A DNA stretch of 64,000 nt from Paragemmobacter kunshanensis (GCF_011059185.1 NZ_JAALFE010000014.1:1-64000); one strand, 5' to 3'. Shown: positions 1 to 7,708, numbered from the stretch's first letter. Made by a program: numbers and translations. Notes: generated from the sequence alone by a model not told the origin.

Positions 1-131
1 GCATCGCCCGCCACCAGTTCCTCGACCAATCGCCACCCGCGCGGCGTCATGATCCGCGTCCCATGGGCAAATCCCCGCAGCGAGGTGTCAGTCCCTATGT
101 CGTCAGGAAAGATCGGTGATACAATACTCAT
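1..131 (-). CDS. Hint-domain protein, N-terminal fragment (cut by window edge)
   Basis: Reading from the ATG at 131 gives 43 residues and then runs off the window. After about 18 residues comes GFAHGTRIMTPRGWRLVEEL, the opening of a Hint (hedgehog/intein) domain of the kind found in Rhodobacteraceae proteins of unknown function. Hint domains that self-cleave normally place Cys at the domain start; here that position appears to be Gly, so autoprocessing is unlikely if the alignment is right. Family assignment rests on this short motif alone. The 188 bases between this start and the next gene hold no other gene that I can support. Confidence 0.6.
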   Translation of the reverse strand, partial: MSIVSPIFPDDIGTDTSLRGFAHGTRIMTPRGWRLVEELVAGD

Positions 132-319
132 GAGTTTTCCCAGAACCGCTCAGGGCCACACGACCAAGGGGGGGATAGAATCCATCCCACGCATCGACCG
201 TGACAGCCTTCCGTGTTCTCAAACGGACGCAATTCGGGAATTTGTAGGGCAATCATCCCGGATTATCGGAATAATCGGCAGGCTTCCGCCGCTTCCGCCA
301 CCTGCCTGCCAAAGGGGCC

Positions 320-1105
320 TCAAAGCCTGCCGCGCCATCCCGCCAGAAGCAGGCCCCCGCGCCTGCGGAATTCCGACAGCCGCAACTCCCCCCGCAGCAC
401 CCGCTCCGGCTCCGCCCGGGCCAGCCGCAAAAGGCCCCCCGCCTGCCAGCCGGCCAGCGTCGCCCCCTGCGCCCGCGCCGCGATCGTCCCCAGTCGCGCC
501 CGCGCCTGCGCCAGCCGGTCCAGCCCCGCCTCTGCCATGGCGGCAATCCCGGCGGCATCCGCCCGCACAAGGGGCTGCCGCCCCCGCGCCAGAAGCTCGG
601 GCACCGCCTGCAGATAGCTTGCCAGTCCGGCCGCCCATCCCAGATCCCGCAGCGCCGCCTCATCCGCCTCAACCGCCCCCAGGCAGCGCCCCGCCGCCCA
701 GAGCAGCCCCCCGGCCGTGTCCTCCAGATAGGCCCCAAGCTCGGCCTCATCGGCAAAGGGCTCCCGCCAGATATCCCGCCGCCGCGCCTCCACCAGCCGG
801 TCCAGCACCGCCACCGGCAACTCCGTTCCACGGATCAGCGCATGCAGCGGCCCCGCCACCTCATGCCCGCGGGGCGCCCGTCCCTCGGCGGCCTCGGCCA
901 GCACATCGCGCCACCATTGCAGCCGCATCTCCGCGATCATCGGCTCCTGCGTCACCCAGGGCGCCCGCGCCACCTCAAGGTTGAAGGCATAAAGCACGAA
1001 AAGCCGCCCCCGCACGGCCAGCGGTGCGGCCATCACGGCGGCAAAGCGGTCCGCATCCCCCCGCTCCACCAACGCGGCACAGGCCCCCACGGCCTCGGGG
1101 CTCAT
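320..1105 (-). CDS. Squalene/phytoene synthase-family protein, probably non-catalytic (NDUFAF6-like)
   Basis: 261 residues with the all-helical trans-isoprenyl synthase fold: an N-terminal FVLYAFNLEVARA-type segment, WWRDVL, and GLASYLQAVPEL near residue 170. True phytoene and squalene synthases carry two DxxxD-type motifs that bind Mg-diphosphate. The positions that should hold them here read RDVLAEA and LQAVPEL, so catalysis is doubtful. This short form resembles the group containing the mitochondrial complex I assembly factor NDUFAF6. The start at 1105 overlaps the stop of the upstream methyltransferase (ATGA). A hairpin (GATTAT/ATAATC, 261-276) lies just past the stop. The family is clear; the role is inferred, and a carotenoid role is not supported. 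Confidence 0.7.
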   Translation of the reverse strand: MSPEAVGACAALVERGDADRFAAVMAAPLAVRGRLFVLYAFNLEVARAPWVTQEPMIAEMRLQWWRDVLAEAAEGRAPRGHEVAGPLHALIRGTELPVAVLDRLVEARRRDIWREPFADEAELGAYLEDTAGGLLWAAGRCLGAVEADEAALRDLGWAAGLASYLQAVPELLARGRQPLVRADAAGIAAMAEAGLDRLAQARARLGTIAARAQGATLAGWQAGGLLRLARAEPERVLRGELRLSEFRRRGGLLLAGWRGRL

Positions 1106-1824
1106 CCCTTCCACCGCGCCACCGTCAGCAGATAGCCCGTCTCCGCCCGCACCCGCCGCCACTGCGCCGCCTCATCGCCACAAAGATCCAGCATCGCCGC
1201 AAGCCGCCCATCCGCGCCCGGCCGCAAGGCCGCGATCCGCGCCTCCATCGGTGCGTAATAGGCCTCCCAGGCCGCATCGCCCAAGGGCCGCGCGCCAAGG
1301 CTCGCATATCCCGCAGCAGCCACCGCCGCCGCGATCCCAGACGCCGTCCGAACCGGATACCCCTCCCAGAACCCAACCGCCGCCTCCGAAGGCGCATCCA
1401 CGAAATGGCAGGGCTCCGAAAAGGCCAGCACCCCGCCGGGCTTCAGGGCCGCACCCATCCGCGCCAACCCTTCCTCCAGCCCAAGGAAGTACAGCGCCCC
1501 CGCACACCAGATCAGATCGAAATGCCCCGCCGGATGCGCCCCAAGCGCCGCCATGTCGGCCTCCTCCACCGTCACCCGCGCCTCGCCTGCAAACCGCGCC
1601 CGCATCTGCGCCACGAAACCGGGATGCGTGTCGATGGCCAGCACCCGCGCCCCCGGCACCGTCAGCAGCGCCGCCACATCGCCCCCGGCCCCTGCCCCCG
1701 CATCGCAGATCGCCGCCCCCTCCGGCAGGCAGGCCAGCGCCAGCGCCCATCCCACATCCGCGGCCTCCCCCGGCCCCTCGCGCGGCAGGTCGCTGTGGAC
1801 GGCAAGGAAGCTGTCCCAATCCAT
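1102..1824 (-). CDS. Class I SAM-dependent methyltransferase
   Basis: 240 residues. The SAM-binding glycine loop CDAGAGAGGDV is at residues 40-50, and the acidic residue after strand 2 is in VLAIDTHPGF (Asp65). These are followed by a DLIWCAGALYF segment and a LKPGGVLAFSEP segment, as in Rossmann-fold class I methyltransferases. The start at 1824 is chosen because it begins inside the cimA stop (TGATG) and gives the usual N-terminal length. The gene sits between cimA and the phytoene-synthase-like gene with overlaps on both sides, so all three are probably one transcript. Nothing visible identifies the methyl acceptor. Confidence 0.8.
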   Translation of the reverse strand: MDWDSFLAVHSDLPREGPGEAADVGWALALACLPEGAAICDAGAGAGGDVAALLTVPGARVLAIDTHPGFVAQMRARFAGEARVTVEEADMAALGAHPAGHFDLIWCAGALYFLGLEEGLARMGAALKPGGVLAFSEPCHFVDAPSEAAVGFWEGYPVRTASGIAAAVAAAGYASLGARPLGDAAWEAYYAPMEARIAALRPGADGRLAAMLDLCGDEAAQWRRVRAETGYLLTVARWKG

Positions 1825-3455
1825 CACGATGCCGCGCCCGCGGGCCGCCCCACATCGCGGATCAGCTTCCATGTGATCGCATCCAGCAGCGCCTCGAAAC
1901 TCGCATCCACAAGGTTCGCGCTCACCCCCACGGTGGACCAGCGCCGCCCCCGGCTATCCTCGCTGTCGATGATCACCCGCGTCACCGCCTCGGTCCCGCC
2001 TTGCGTGATGCGCACCTTGAAATCCACCAGCTTCATGTCGTCGATCACCGCCTGATACGGCCCCAGATCCTTGCCCAAGGCCTTGGCCAGCGCATTGACC
2101 GGCCCCCGATCCGTCCCCGTCTCATCCATCGACTCGGAAACGGACAGCATCTTCCGCTCGCCGATCTTCACCACGACGACCGCCTCCGAAAGGCTGACCA
2201 TCTGGTTGTACTTGTTCTTCCGCCGCTCCACCGTCACGCGATAGCGCTTCACTTCAAAGAATTCGGGCAAAAGCCCCAGTTCCGCCCGCGCCACCAGCTC
2301 AAAGCTCGCCTGCGCCCCGTCATAGGCATAGCCCTGATCCTCGCGCGCCTTCACCACCTCAAGTATCCGCCCCAGCCGCGCATCCTTTGGATCGACCTCG
2401 ATCCCCGCCGCCTTGAGCCTCGCCCGCAGGTTCGATTGCCCCGCCTGATTGCTCATCGGGATCACACGCTCATTCCCCACCACGGCAGGGTCGACATGCT
2501 CATAGGTCGACGGGTCCTTCAGGATCGCGCTCGCATGCAACCCCGCCTTATGCGCAAAGGCGCTCGCCCCCACATAAGGCGCGCTCCGCAGCGGCACCCG
2601 GTTCAGGATATCGTCCAACTGACGGCTCAGCTTCACCATCCCCGCCAGGGCCTCGCGCCCCACCCCCGTCTCGAAGCGCCCCGCATAAGGCTCCTTCAAC
2701 AGAAGCGTCGGGATGATCGTCGTCAGGTTCGCATTCCCGCACCGCTCGCCCAACCCGTTCAGCGTGCCCTGGATCTGCCGGCACCCCGCATCCACGGCGG
2801 CCAGCGAATTGGCCACGGCATTCCCGGTATCGTCATGGCAATGGATGCCCAACCGGTCCCCCGGCACCCCCGCCGCGATCACCTCGCCCACCACACGGCC
2901 CACCTCGGCAGGCAGCGTGCCGCCATTCGTATCGCACAGCACCACCCAGCGCGCCCCCGCCCCCAGCGCCGCCTTCAGGCAGGCCAGCGCATAGGAAGGA
3001 TCGGCCCAATAGCCATCAAAGAAATGCTCCGCATCGAACAGCGCCTCGCGCCCCTTGGCCACGCAATGCGCAACAGAGGCGCGGATCGCCTCCACATTCT
3101 CCTCCAACGTGCATCCCAGCGCCGTCTTCACATGAAAGACATGCGTCTTGCCCACCAGACAGACCGCCGGCGTCCCCGCATCCAGCACGGCCGCCAGCAC
3201 ATCGTCATTCTCCGCCGACCGCCCGACCCGCTTGGTCATGCCGAAGGCGGTCATCACCGCCCGCGTCGGCGCGCGGCCCGCAAAGAACTCGCTATCCGTC
3301 GGGTTCGCCCCCGGCCAGCCGCCCTCGATGTAATCCACCCCCAGCGCATCCAGCGCCGCCGCGATCTGCCGCTTCTCCGCGGTGGAAAACTGCACCCCCT
3401 GGGTCTGCTGCCCATCCCGCAGGGTGGTGTCGAACAGATAAAGCCGCTCCGTCAC
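1824..3455 (-). CDS. cimA: (R)-citramalate synthase
   Basis: 543 residues, the usual CimA length. It condenses pyruvate and acetyl-CoA to citramalate, which opens the threonine-independent route to 2-oxobutyrate and isoleucine. The HMGL-like TIM barrel starts with DTTLRDGQQ (residues 9-17). The metal-binding HxH is in GIHCHDDTG (His205, His207), followed by the GTLNGLGERCGNANL loop. The C-terminal LeuA dimerisation/regulatory domain spans about 400-535. GGWPGANPTD near residue 45 favours CimA over 2-isopropylmalate synthase. The start is GTG with an AAGGGGGG ribosome site 6 bases upstream; that site is the end of a repeat element (3463-3548). It may be co-transcribed from cysS, 94 bases upstream. 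Confidence 0.93.
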   Translation of the reverse strand: MTERLYLFDTTLRDGQQTQGVQFSTAEKRQIAAALDALGVDYIEGGWPGANPTDSEFFAGRAPTRAVMTAFGMTKRVGRSAENDDVLAAVLDAGTPAVCLVGKTHVFHVKTALGCTLEENVEAIRASVAHCVAKGREALFDAEHFFDGYWADPSYALACLKAALGAGARWVVLCDTNGGTLPAEVGRVVGEVIAAGVPGDRLGIHCHDDTGNAVANSLAAVDAGCRQIQGTLNGLGERCGNANLTTIIPTLLLKEPYAGRFETGVGREALAGMVKLSRQLDDILNRVPLRSAPYVGASAFAHKAGLHASAILKDPSTYEHVDPAVVGNERVIPMSNQAGQSNLRARLKAAGIEVDPKDARLGRILEVVKAREDQGYAYDGAQASFELVARAELGLLPEFFEVKRYRVTVERRKNKYNQMVSLSEAVVVVKIGERKMLSVSESMDETGTDRGPVNALAKALGKDLGPYQAVIDDMKLVDFKVRITQGGTEAVTRVIIDSEDSRGRRWSTVGVSANLVDASFEALLDAITWKLIRDVGRPAGAAS

Positions 3456-3462
3456 GACCGCC

Positions 3463-3548
3463 CCCCTTCATCTTGGCCCAAATACCCCGGGGGAGTCCGC
3501 CGCAGGCGGGCGGGGGCAGCGCCCCCCCGATTTTTCGCAGAAAAATCG
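3463..3548 (-). repeat. GC-rich palindromic intergenic element, copy 1
   Basis: Read on the minus strand it has an AT hairpin (arms 3540-3548 and 3528-3536, 3-base loop), a G-run/C-run hairpin (GGGGGC AGC GCCCCC), a second GC stem CCGCCTGCGGCGG, CTCCCCCGGGGTATTTGG, and finally AAGATGAAGGGG, which is the ribosome-binding site of cimA. A second copy with the same order of parts lies at 53367-53440, upstream of an MFS gene. The AT hairpin sits directly after the cysS stop and could also end cysS transcription. Confidence 0.6.
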
Positions 3549-3549
3549 T

Positions 3550-4974
3550 TCACACCAACCCCTCCAGCTTCGCGGCATCGAATCCCGGTCCGGGCAACAG
3601 CTCCACCCCCGCCTTCGACATCCGCACCTCCACCCCCGCCGCGAGCAATCCCGCCTTCATCGCATCGACCGGCGCGAAATCCTTCGTAGCCATCGCAGCC
3701 TCCCGCATCGCGGCCAAATTGGCCGCATAAGGCTTCAAAAGCTGCATTGCCGAGTCCCTTACTTCGATACGCTGTTCAAGTTGCGCGAAGCTCAATATGC
3801 CAAGGAAGTCCAGGTTCCGCGCAAGGTCATCGTAACGCGCCGTGTTGGCCAAATTCTCCAACGCAACAAGGGCCGCATGAGTGTTCAGATCATCCGCTAG
3901 TGCAGCAACGATCACGTCGTCCGGCTGCAGGTCTTTAGCCTTTTCGAGATTCCCAAATTGAGCAACAAGCCTGACAAAGTCGTCAAGCTTGGACGACGCG
4001 CCTGCCGCTTTCTCCGCCGTCCAATCCATCGGCCGCCCGTAATGCGTGCCCAGAAAGACGAAGCGGATCACTTCCCCCGGCACGCCCTTCTCCAGCAGAT
4101 CCCGCACGGTGAAGAAATTGCCCAAAGACTTGGACATCTTCTTCCCCTCGACCTGCAACATCTCGTTATGCATCCAGACCCGCGCGAATTCCGCCTCCGG
4201 ATGGGCGCAGCAGCTTTGCGCCACCTCGTTCTCGTGATGCGGGAATTGCAGGTCGATCCCGCCGCCATGGATGTCGAAACTCGCCCCCAAGAGCGCCAAG
4301 GACATGGCCGAGCATTCGATATGCCACCCCGGCCGCCCCCGGCCCCACGGGCTCTCCCATCCCGGCAGGCTGTCATCCGACGGCTTCCACAGTACGAAAT
4401 CCATCGGGTCTTCCTTGAAGGGCGCCACCTCGACCCGCGCGCCCGCGATCATGTCATCGACCGACCGCCCCGAAAGCCGCCCGTATTCCGCAAAGGACCG
4501 CACCCGGAACAGCACATGCCCCTCCTTGGCATAGGCATGCCCCCCCTCGATCAGCGCCCCGATCATCGCGATCATCTGCCCCACATAGGCCGTGGCCCGC
4601 GGCTCATGCGTGGGCCGCAGCGCGCCCAGGGCATCCATGTCGTCGTGATACCAGCGGATCGTCTCTTCCGTCCGCTCGGCGATCAGGTCCTCAAGGCTCC
4701 CCGCCGCCCCCGCCTCCTTCCGCGCCAAGGCCGTCGCGTTGATCTTGTCATCCACATCGGTGAAGTTGCGCACATAGGTCACATGCCCCGCGCCATAGAC
4801 ATGGCGCAGCAGGCGGAACAGCGTGTCGAAGACGACGACAGGCCGCGCATTGCCCAGATGCGCCCGGTCATAGACCGTCGGCCCGCAGACATAGACGCGC
4901 ACATTCCCCGGGTCGATGGGGACAAACTCCTCCTTCACCCGCGTCCTGGAATTGTGCAGCCGGATCGTCACCAT
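3550..4974 (-). CDS. cysS: Cysteinyl-tRNA synthetase
   Basis: 474 residues; charges tRNA-Cys in the cytoplasm. The class I HIGH motif is HLGN (39-42) next to CGPTVYDRA. The KMSKS loop is [12 protein letters not shown] (279-283). Zinc ligands typical of CysRS are Cys30, Cys221 (ECSAMS) and the HHENE segment (246-250). ATG at 4974 is chosen because MVTIRLHNS is the conserved N terminus and GGGGAAGG lies just upstream. The leader carries a Cys-codon open frame and a 13-bp tandem repeat. The C-terminal part (about 3721-3960) is only about 53% GC by my count, against about two thirds in the flanking gene body, with less typical codons. This could mean recombination within the gene. Confidence 0.96.
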   Translation of the reverse strand: MVTIRLHNSRTRVKEEFVPIDPGNVRVYVCGPTVYDRAHLGNARPVVVFDTLFRLLRHVYGAGHVTYVRNFTDVDDKINATALARKEAGAAGSLEDLIAERTEETIRWYHDDMDALGALRPTHEPRATAYVGQMIAMIGALIEGGHAYAKEGHVLFRVRSFAEYGRLSGRSVDDMIAGARVEVAPFKEDPMDFVLWKPSDDSLPGWESPWGRGRPGWHIECSAMSLALLGASFDIHGGGIDLQFPHHENEVAQSCCAHPEAEFARVWMHNEMLQVEGKKMSKSLGNFFTVRDLLEKGVPGEVIRFVFLGTHYGRPMDWTAEKAAGASSKLDDFVRLVAQFGNLEKAKDLQPDDVIVAALADDLNTHAALVALENLANTARYDDLARNLDFLGILSFAQLEQRIEVRDSAMQLLKPYAANLAAMREAAMATKDFAPVDAMKAGLLAAGVEVRMSKAGVELLPGPGFDAAKLEGLV

Positions 4975-4989
4975 GTCGCCTTCCCCAAT

Positions 4990-5028
4990 ATCTGGCCCCA
5001 AAATCCGGCCCCAAGATCTGGCCCCGAA
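4990..5028. repeat. Three tandem 13-bp repeats in the cysS leader
   Basis: On the plus strand: ATCTGGCCCCAAA, ATCCGGCCCCAAG, ATCTGGCCCCGAA, exactly in phase. A degenerate fourth unit merges into the ribosome-binding site of cysS (start 4974). Copy-number change would move the site relative to the upstream leader frame. Confidence 0.75.
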
Positions 5029-5042
5029 GAGGCAGCGCAAGG

Positions 5043-5130
5043 CCCGCCATGCCGTTCCCGGCGCGGGTCTGTCAACTTCGTCTGTTCGTGGGAACAAGAA
5101 GAAGGCCCGCGCGACCAATGGTCAGCGGGT
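5043..5130 (-). promoter_or_regulatory. Candidate cysteine-responsive attenuator of cysS
   Basis: On the minus strand, hairpin 1 pairs CCCGC (5129-5125) with GCGGG (5110-5106) around an inner GACC-ATT-GGTC. It overlaps the stop of the Cys-rich leader frame and is followed by UUCUUCUUGUU. An alternative pairs GCGCGGG (5112-5106) with CCCGCGC (5067-5061). A third uses that same CCCGC with GCGGG (5047-5043) around GCCG-GGAA-CGGC. The three share arms and exclude each other, as attenuators do. No perfect U-tract terminator is present, so the mechanism (termination or translation control) is inferred. Confidence 0.45.
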
Positions 5131-5166
5131 AATGCAGCAGCAGCCGATGATGCCCTTCATGCTCAT
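5122..5166 (-). CDS. Cys-Cys-Cys leader peptide upstream of cysS
   Basis: ATG at 5166 opens a 14-codon frame, MSMKGIIGCCCITR, then TGA. Three successive TGC codons are followed by three codons and the stop, the layout of known amino-acid leader peptides such as TrpL (Trp codons near the stop). It lies 147 bases upstream of cysS on the same strand, and the downstream RNA can form competing hairpins. The obvious reading is a sensor of charged tRNA-Cys that controls the enzyme charging that tRNA. Weak points: I see no strong ribosome-binding site, and no TSS data are available. It might be translated leaderless. Confidence 0.5.
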   Translation of the reverse strand: MSMKGIIGCCCITR

Positions 5167-5422
5167 GGCCCATCGCTACAACCATTCCGGGGGCCTGCCA
5201 AGCCCAAGTTTCGGGGGCAGAAGCCGCGATTCGCGGCCTGTGGTTAACGTTAAGATTTCCGTCGCCCGCCGTGCGCCGCGTGCATACGCCCGTCTGCACT
5301 GCGCGCCTGCACCGGCCGCTGCATCGCCGGATTGCCCTAACCCCCTGAATCAACGCAGCAACCGCCCCTTGCAGCCAGACGCGCCGCCTGATCAAGTCAG
5401 CTTCGGGAAGAGGGGGGAATTC
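5167..5422. promoter_or_regulatory. Divergent control region between cysS leader and decarboxylase
   Basis: The whole gene-free gap between cysS and the decarboxylase is 4975-5422. The part beyond the leader frame must hold both promoters. Visible items are the palindrome TTAACGTTAA (5244-5253), a hairpin GCCGCGA-T-TCGCGGC (5223-5237), and an AGGGGGG ribosome site (5411-5417) for the decarboxylase. No confident -35/-10 pair could be picked for either direction. Confidence 0.4.
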
Positions 5423-6802
5423 ATGGATCACGATGATCTGCGCCACTGGTCGAAACGCGCCGCCGACTGGGCGCATGACTACCATTCCACCTTGCGCGAC
5501 CGCCCCGTCCGCGCCCCCCTCACCCCCGGCAGCATCGCCGCCCAACTTCCTGAAAACCCACCCGAAAACCCCGAAGCGGCCGAGGCGATCTTCGCCGATT
5601 TCGAACGCATCATCCCCCCCGGCCTCACGCATTGGCAGCATCCCCGCTTCTTCGCCTATTTCCCCGCCAACGCCTCCCCCGCCTCCATGCTGGCCGAACA
5701 ACTGGCCAATGCCATCGCCGCGCAAGGCATGCTCTGGCAGACCTCCCCCGCCGTGACCGAGCTTGAACAGGTCATGATGCGCTGGCTCACGCAGGCCCTC
5801 GGCCTGCCCGACGGCTTCACCGGCACCATCCATGACAGCGCCACCACCGCCACCCTTTCTGCCGTGCTGACCATGCGGGAACGCGCGCTGGGTTGGCGCG
5901 GCCTTGAAAAAGGCCTCGCCAGCCAGCCGCGCCTGCGCCTCTATGCCAGCGCAGAAACCCATTCCAGCGTCGACAAGGCCGCCCGCATCGCCGGGATCGG
6001 CCAGGAAAATCTGGTGAAGATTCATACAGATGCCCACCTGTCCATGAAACCCGGCGCACTGGCCGGGGCCATCGCCGCCGACCGTGCCGCAGGCTTTCAG
6101 CCCGCCGGTGTGATCCTCTGCGCGGGCGGCACCTCGGTCGGGGCCTTCGACCGGATCGCCGATTGCATCGCCATCGCCAAGGGCGCGAACCTGCCTGTCC
6201 ATGTCGATGCCGCCTGGGCCGGCAGCGCAATGATCTGCCCGGAATTCCGCGACCTGTGGACGGGCGTCGACGGCGCCGACAGCATCGTCTTCAACCCGCA
6301 CAAATGGCTTGGCGCGCAATTCGATTGCGCCGTCCAGTTCCTCGCCGATCCCGCCCCGCAGATCCGCACGCTGGGCCTGCGCCCCACCTATCTGGAAACC
6401 GCCGGACGGGACGAGATCACGAATTTCAACGAATGGACCGTGCCCCTTGGCCGCCGCTTCCGCGCGCTTAAACTTTGGTTCACCCTTCGCGCCTATGGTC
6501 TGTCCGGCCTGCGCGACCGGATCCGCAACCATGTGGTCTGGGCGCGCGAGGCCCGCGATGCGCTGGCGCGGCTTCCTGGCGTGACGATCACCACCGAACC
6601 CTCGCTCTCGCTCTTCACCTTCGCGCTTGGATCGGATGCCGAAACGGAAGGATTGCTGCACCGCATCAACGACGATGGCCGCATCTACCTTACCCAGACC
6701 CGCCATGCCGGGCGCTATGTCATCCGGGTGCAGGTCGGCCAGTTCGACTGCACGCAGGACGATGTGGCCATGATCCCGCAGGTCGTGGCCGAACTGATGT
6801 AG
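5423..6802 (+). CDS. Group II PLP-dependent decarboxylase (aromatic-L-amino-acid decarboxylase type)
   Basis: 459 residues, a typical length for aromatic amino-acid decarboxylases. PLP-fold segments in order: HPRFFAYFPANASPASMLAEQ (substrate/dimer region), TIHDSATTATLSAVLTMRERA, AETHSSVDKAARIAG, ILCAGGTSVGAFD, VHVDAAWAGSA (the Asp that pairs with the pyridine N), and FNPHKWLG with the Schiff-base Lys near residue 294. The family turns amino acids such as Tyr, Trp, DOPA or Phe into amines; the substrate cannot be told here. ATG at 5423 follows a strong ribosome site. It is transcribed alone, away from cysS. Confidence 0.88.
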   Translation: MDHDDLRHWSKRAADWAHDYHSTLRDRPVRAPLTPGSIAAQLPENPPENPEAAEAIFADFERIIPPGLTHWQHPRFFAYFPANASPASMLAEQLANAIAAQGMLWQTSPAVTELEQVMMRWLTQALGLPDGFTGTIHDSATTATLSAVLTMRERALGWRGLEKGLASQPRLRLYASAETHSSVDKAARIAGIGQENLVKIHTDAHLSMKPGALAGAIAADRAAGFQPAGVILCAGGTSVGAFDRIADCIAIAKGANLPVHVDAAWAGSAMICPEFRDLWTGVDGADSIVFNPHKWLGAQFDCAVQFLADPAPQIRTLGLRPTYLETAGRDEITNFNEWTVPLGRRFRALKLWFTLRAYGLSGLRDRIRNHVVWAREARDALARLPGVTITTEPSLSLFTFALGSDAETEGLLHRINDDGRIYLTQTRHAGRYVIRVQVGQFDCTQDDVAMIPQVVAELM

Positions 6803-6849
6803 AAGGCGAAAGGGCAGCCCATTGCCGGACCGCCCTCTGCCAATCGCGG

Positions 6850-6871
6850 TTAACGATCCGTTAACGGATCG
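6850..6871. promoter_or_regulatory. TTAA-N7-TTAA box inside an 18-bp perfect palindrome
   Basis: CGATCCGTTAACGGATCG (6854-6871) is a perfect palindrome. With the bases just before it, it forms TTAA-N7-TTAA (6850-6864), the CtrA consensus. It lies between the 3' ends of two convergent genes, where a promoter is not expected, so it may be only a terminator-like hairpin. Confidence 0.35.
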
Positions 6872-6889
6872 CAACCCTCTGTTTTCACG

Positions 6890-7486
6890 TCAGAACCGGA
6901 AGCCAAGCCGCGCATTGACGGTGGTCGCGTCCAGATCGGTGCCGCTGCCGACGAAGTTGTCAAAGCGATGCTCCATCAACTCCGCGCCGAGCGTCATGCG
7001 GTCGGTCAGGGCATAGTCCACCCCGATGCCCGCACCCCAGCCATTGTCGGCCCCGAGCGAGCTGTCCGCCCGCACCGCCGCCACCGTGCCATAGACCAGC
7101 GCAGGCCCCATGTCATAGCCGCCGATCAGCTTCAGCCGGGTGATGCTGTCCAGCGTCGCCGCGCCCCCGCCAAGGTCGATGTCGGCCTTGTCATAGTTGC
7201 CTTCGACCCCGGCCACGAACTGGCCGAAATCGGCGCGGTAACCGGCGAAAAGCCCGCCGGTCATGCCACTGCCATCCAGCGCGCCGGTCGAAGACCCGAC
7301 ATCGCCATAGCCAAGCTGGGCACCGGCATAAAGACCGCTCCAATCCGCCGAAGGTGCCGCCACCGGCACCGGCGCCGGGGCCACCATCGGCTCTTCCATC
7401 ACGGGAACCGGGCCACCCGCAAGCGCGGGCACTGCCCCGAATGCCGTCACGGCGGCCATCGCCGCCAGGCTGTTCCTGATCATCAT
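6890..7486 (-). CDS. Small outer-membrane beta-barrel protein (Omp25/31-like)
   Basis: 198 residues. An N-terminal signal peptide (MMIRNSLAAMAAVTAFG, cleavage near PALAGG) and a Pro/Ala/Val linker are followed by WSGLYAGAQLGYGDVG. Alternating strands with Gly/aromatic residues continue to a C-terminal Phe (NARLGFRF), the usual signal for BAM insertion. It resembles the OmpA-like/Omp25-31 porin family of alphaproteobacteria. The start at 7486 (a second ATG follows directly) sits behind AGGAGA. No operon partner: convergent with the decarboxylase, and 222 bases of empty DNA upstream. Confidence 0.8.
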   Translation of the reverse strand: MMIRNSLAAMAAVTAFGAVPALAGGPVPVMEEPMVAPAPVPVAAPSADWSGLYAGAQLGYGDVGSSTGALDGSGMTGGLFAGYRADFGQFVAGVEGNYDKADIDLGGGAATLDSITRLKLIGGYDMGPALVYGTVAAVRADSSLGADNGWGAGIGVDYALTDRMTLGAELMEHRFDNFVGSGTDLDATTVNARLGFRF

Positions 7487-7708
7487 TTTCTGTCTCCTGT
7501 GCCTGTTCCGTGGCCGTCCGCAGCGGCGTCGGCCATCTCGCCCCCCCGACATGCGCCCCCGGCGCCCCTCCGGCAAGGCCACATGACGGACAGATGAGCG
7601 GACGTGATCGAAACCGGCAGAAACCCGACCACGCCCATGGCACGGATCGGCCAGTTCCGGCCTATCCCCTCAAGATTGCGTGATAATTTCCGGCAGGAGG
7701 GAACCGTT

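Noticed and set aside
320-1105. Carotenoid gene (crtB) assignment
   Set aside because: The Asp-rich catalytic motifs of phytoene synthase are missing and no other crt gene is near.
4990-5028. CRISPR-like repeats
   Set aside because: Units are directly adjacent without spacers and only 13 bp long; no other array or cas gene in the window.
4975-5166. T-box riboswitch upstream of cysS
   Set aside because: No specifier loop or T-box consensus (UGGN bulge) visible; T-boxes are largely a Gram-positive feature. The leader-peptide model explains the Cys codons.
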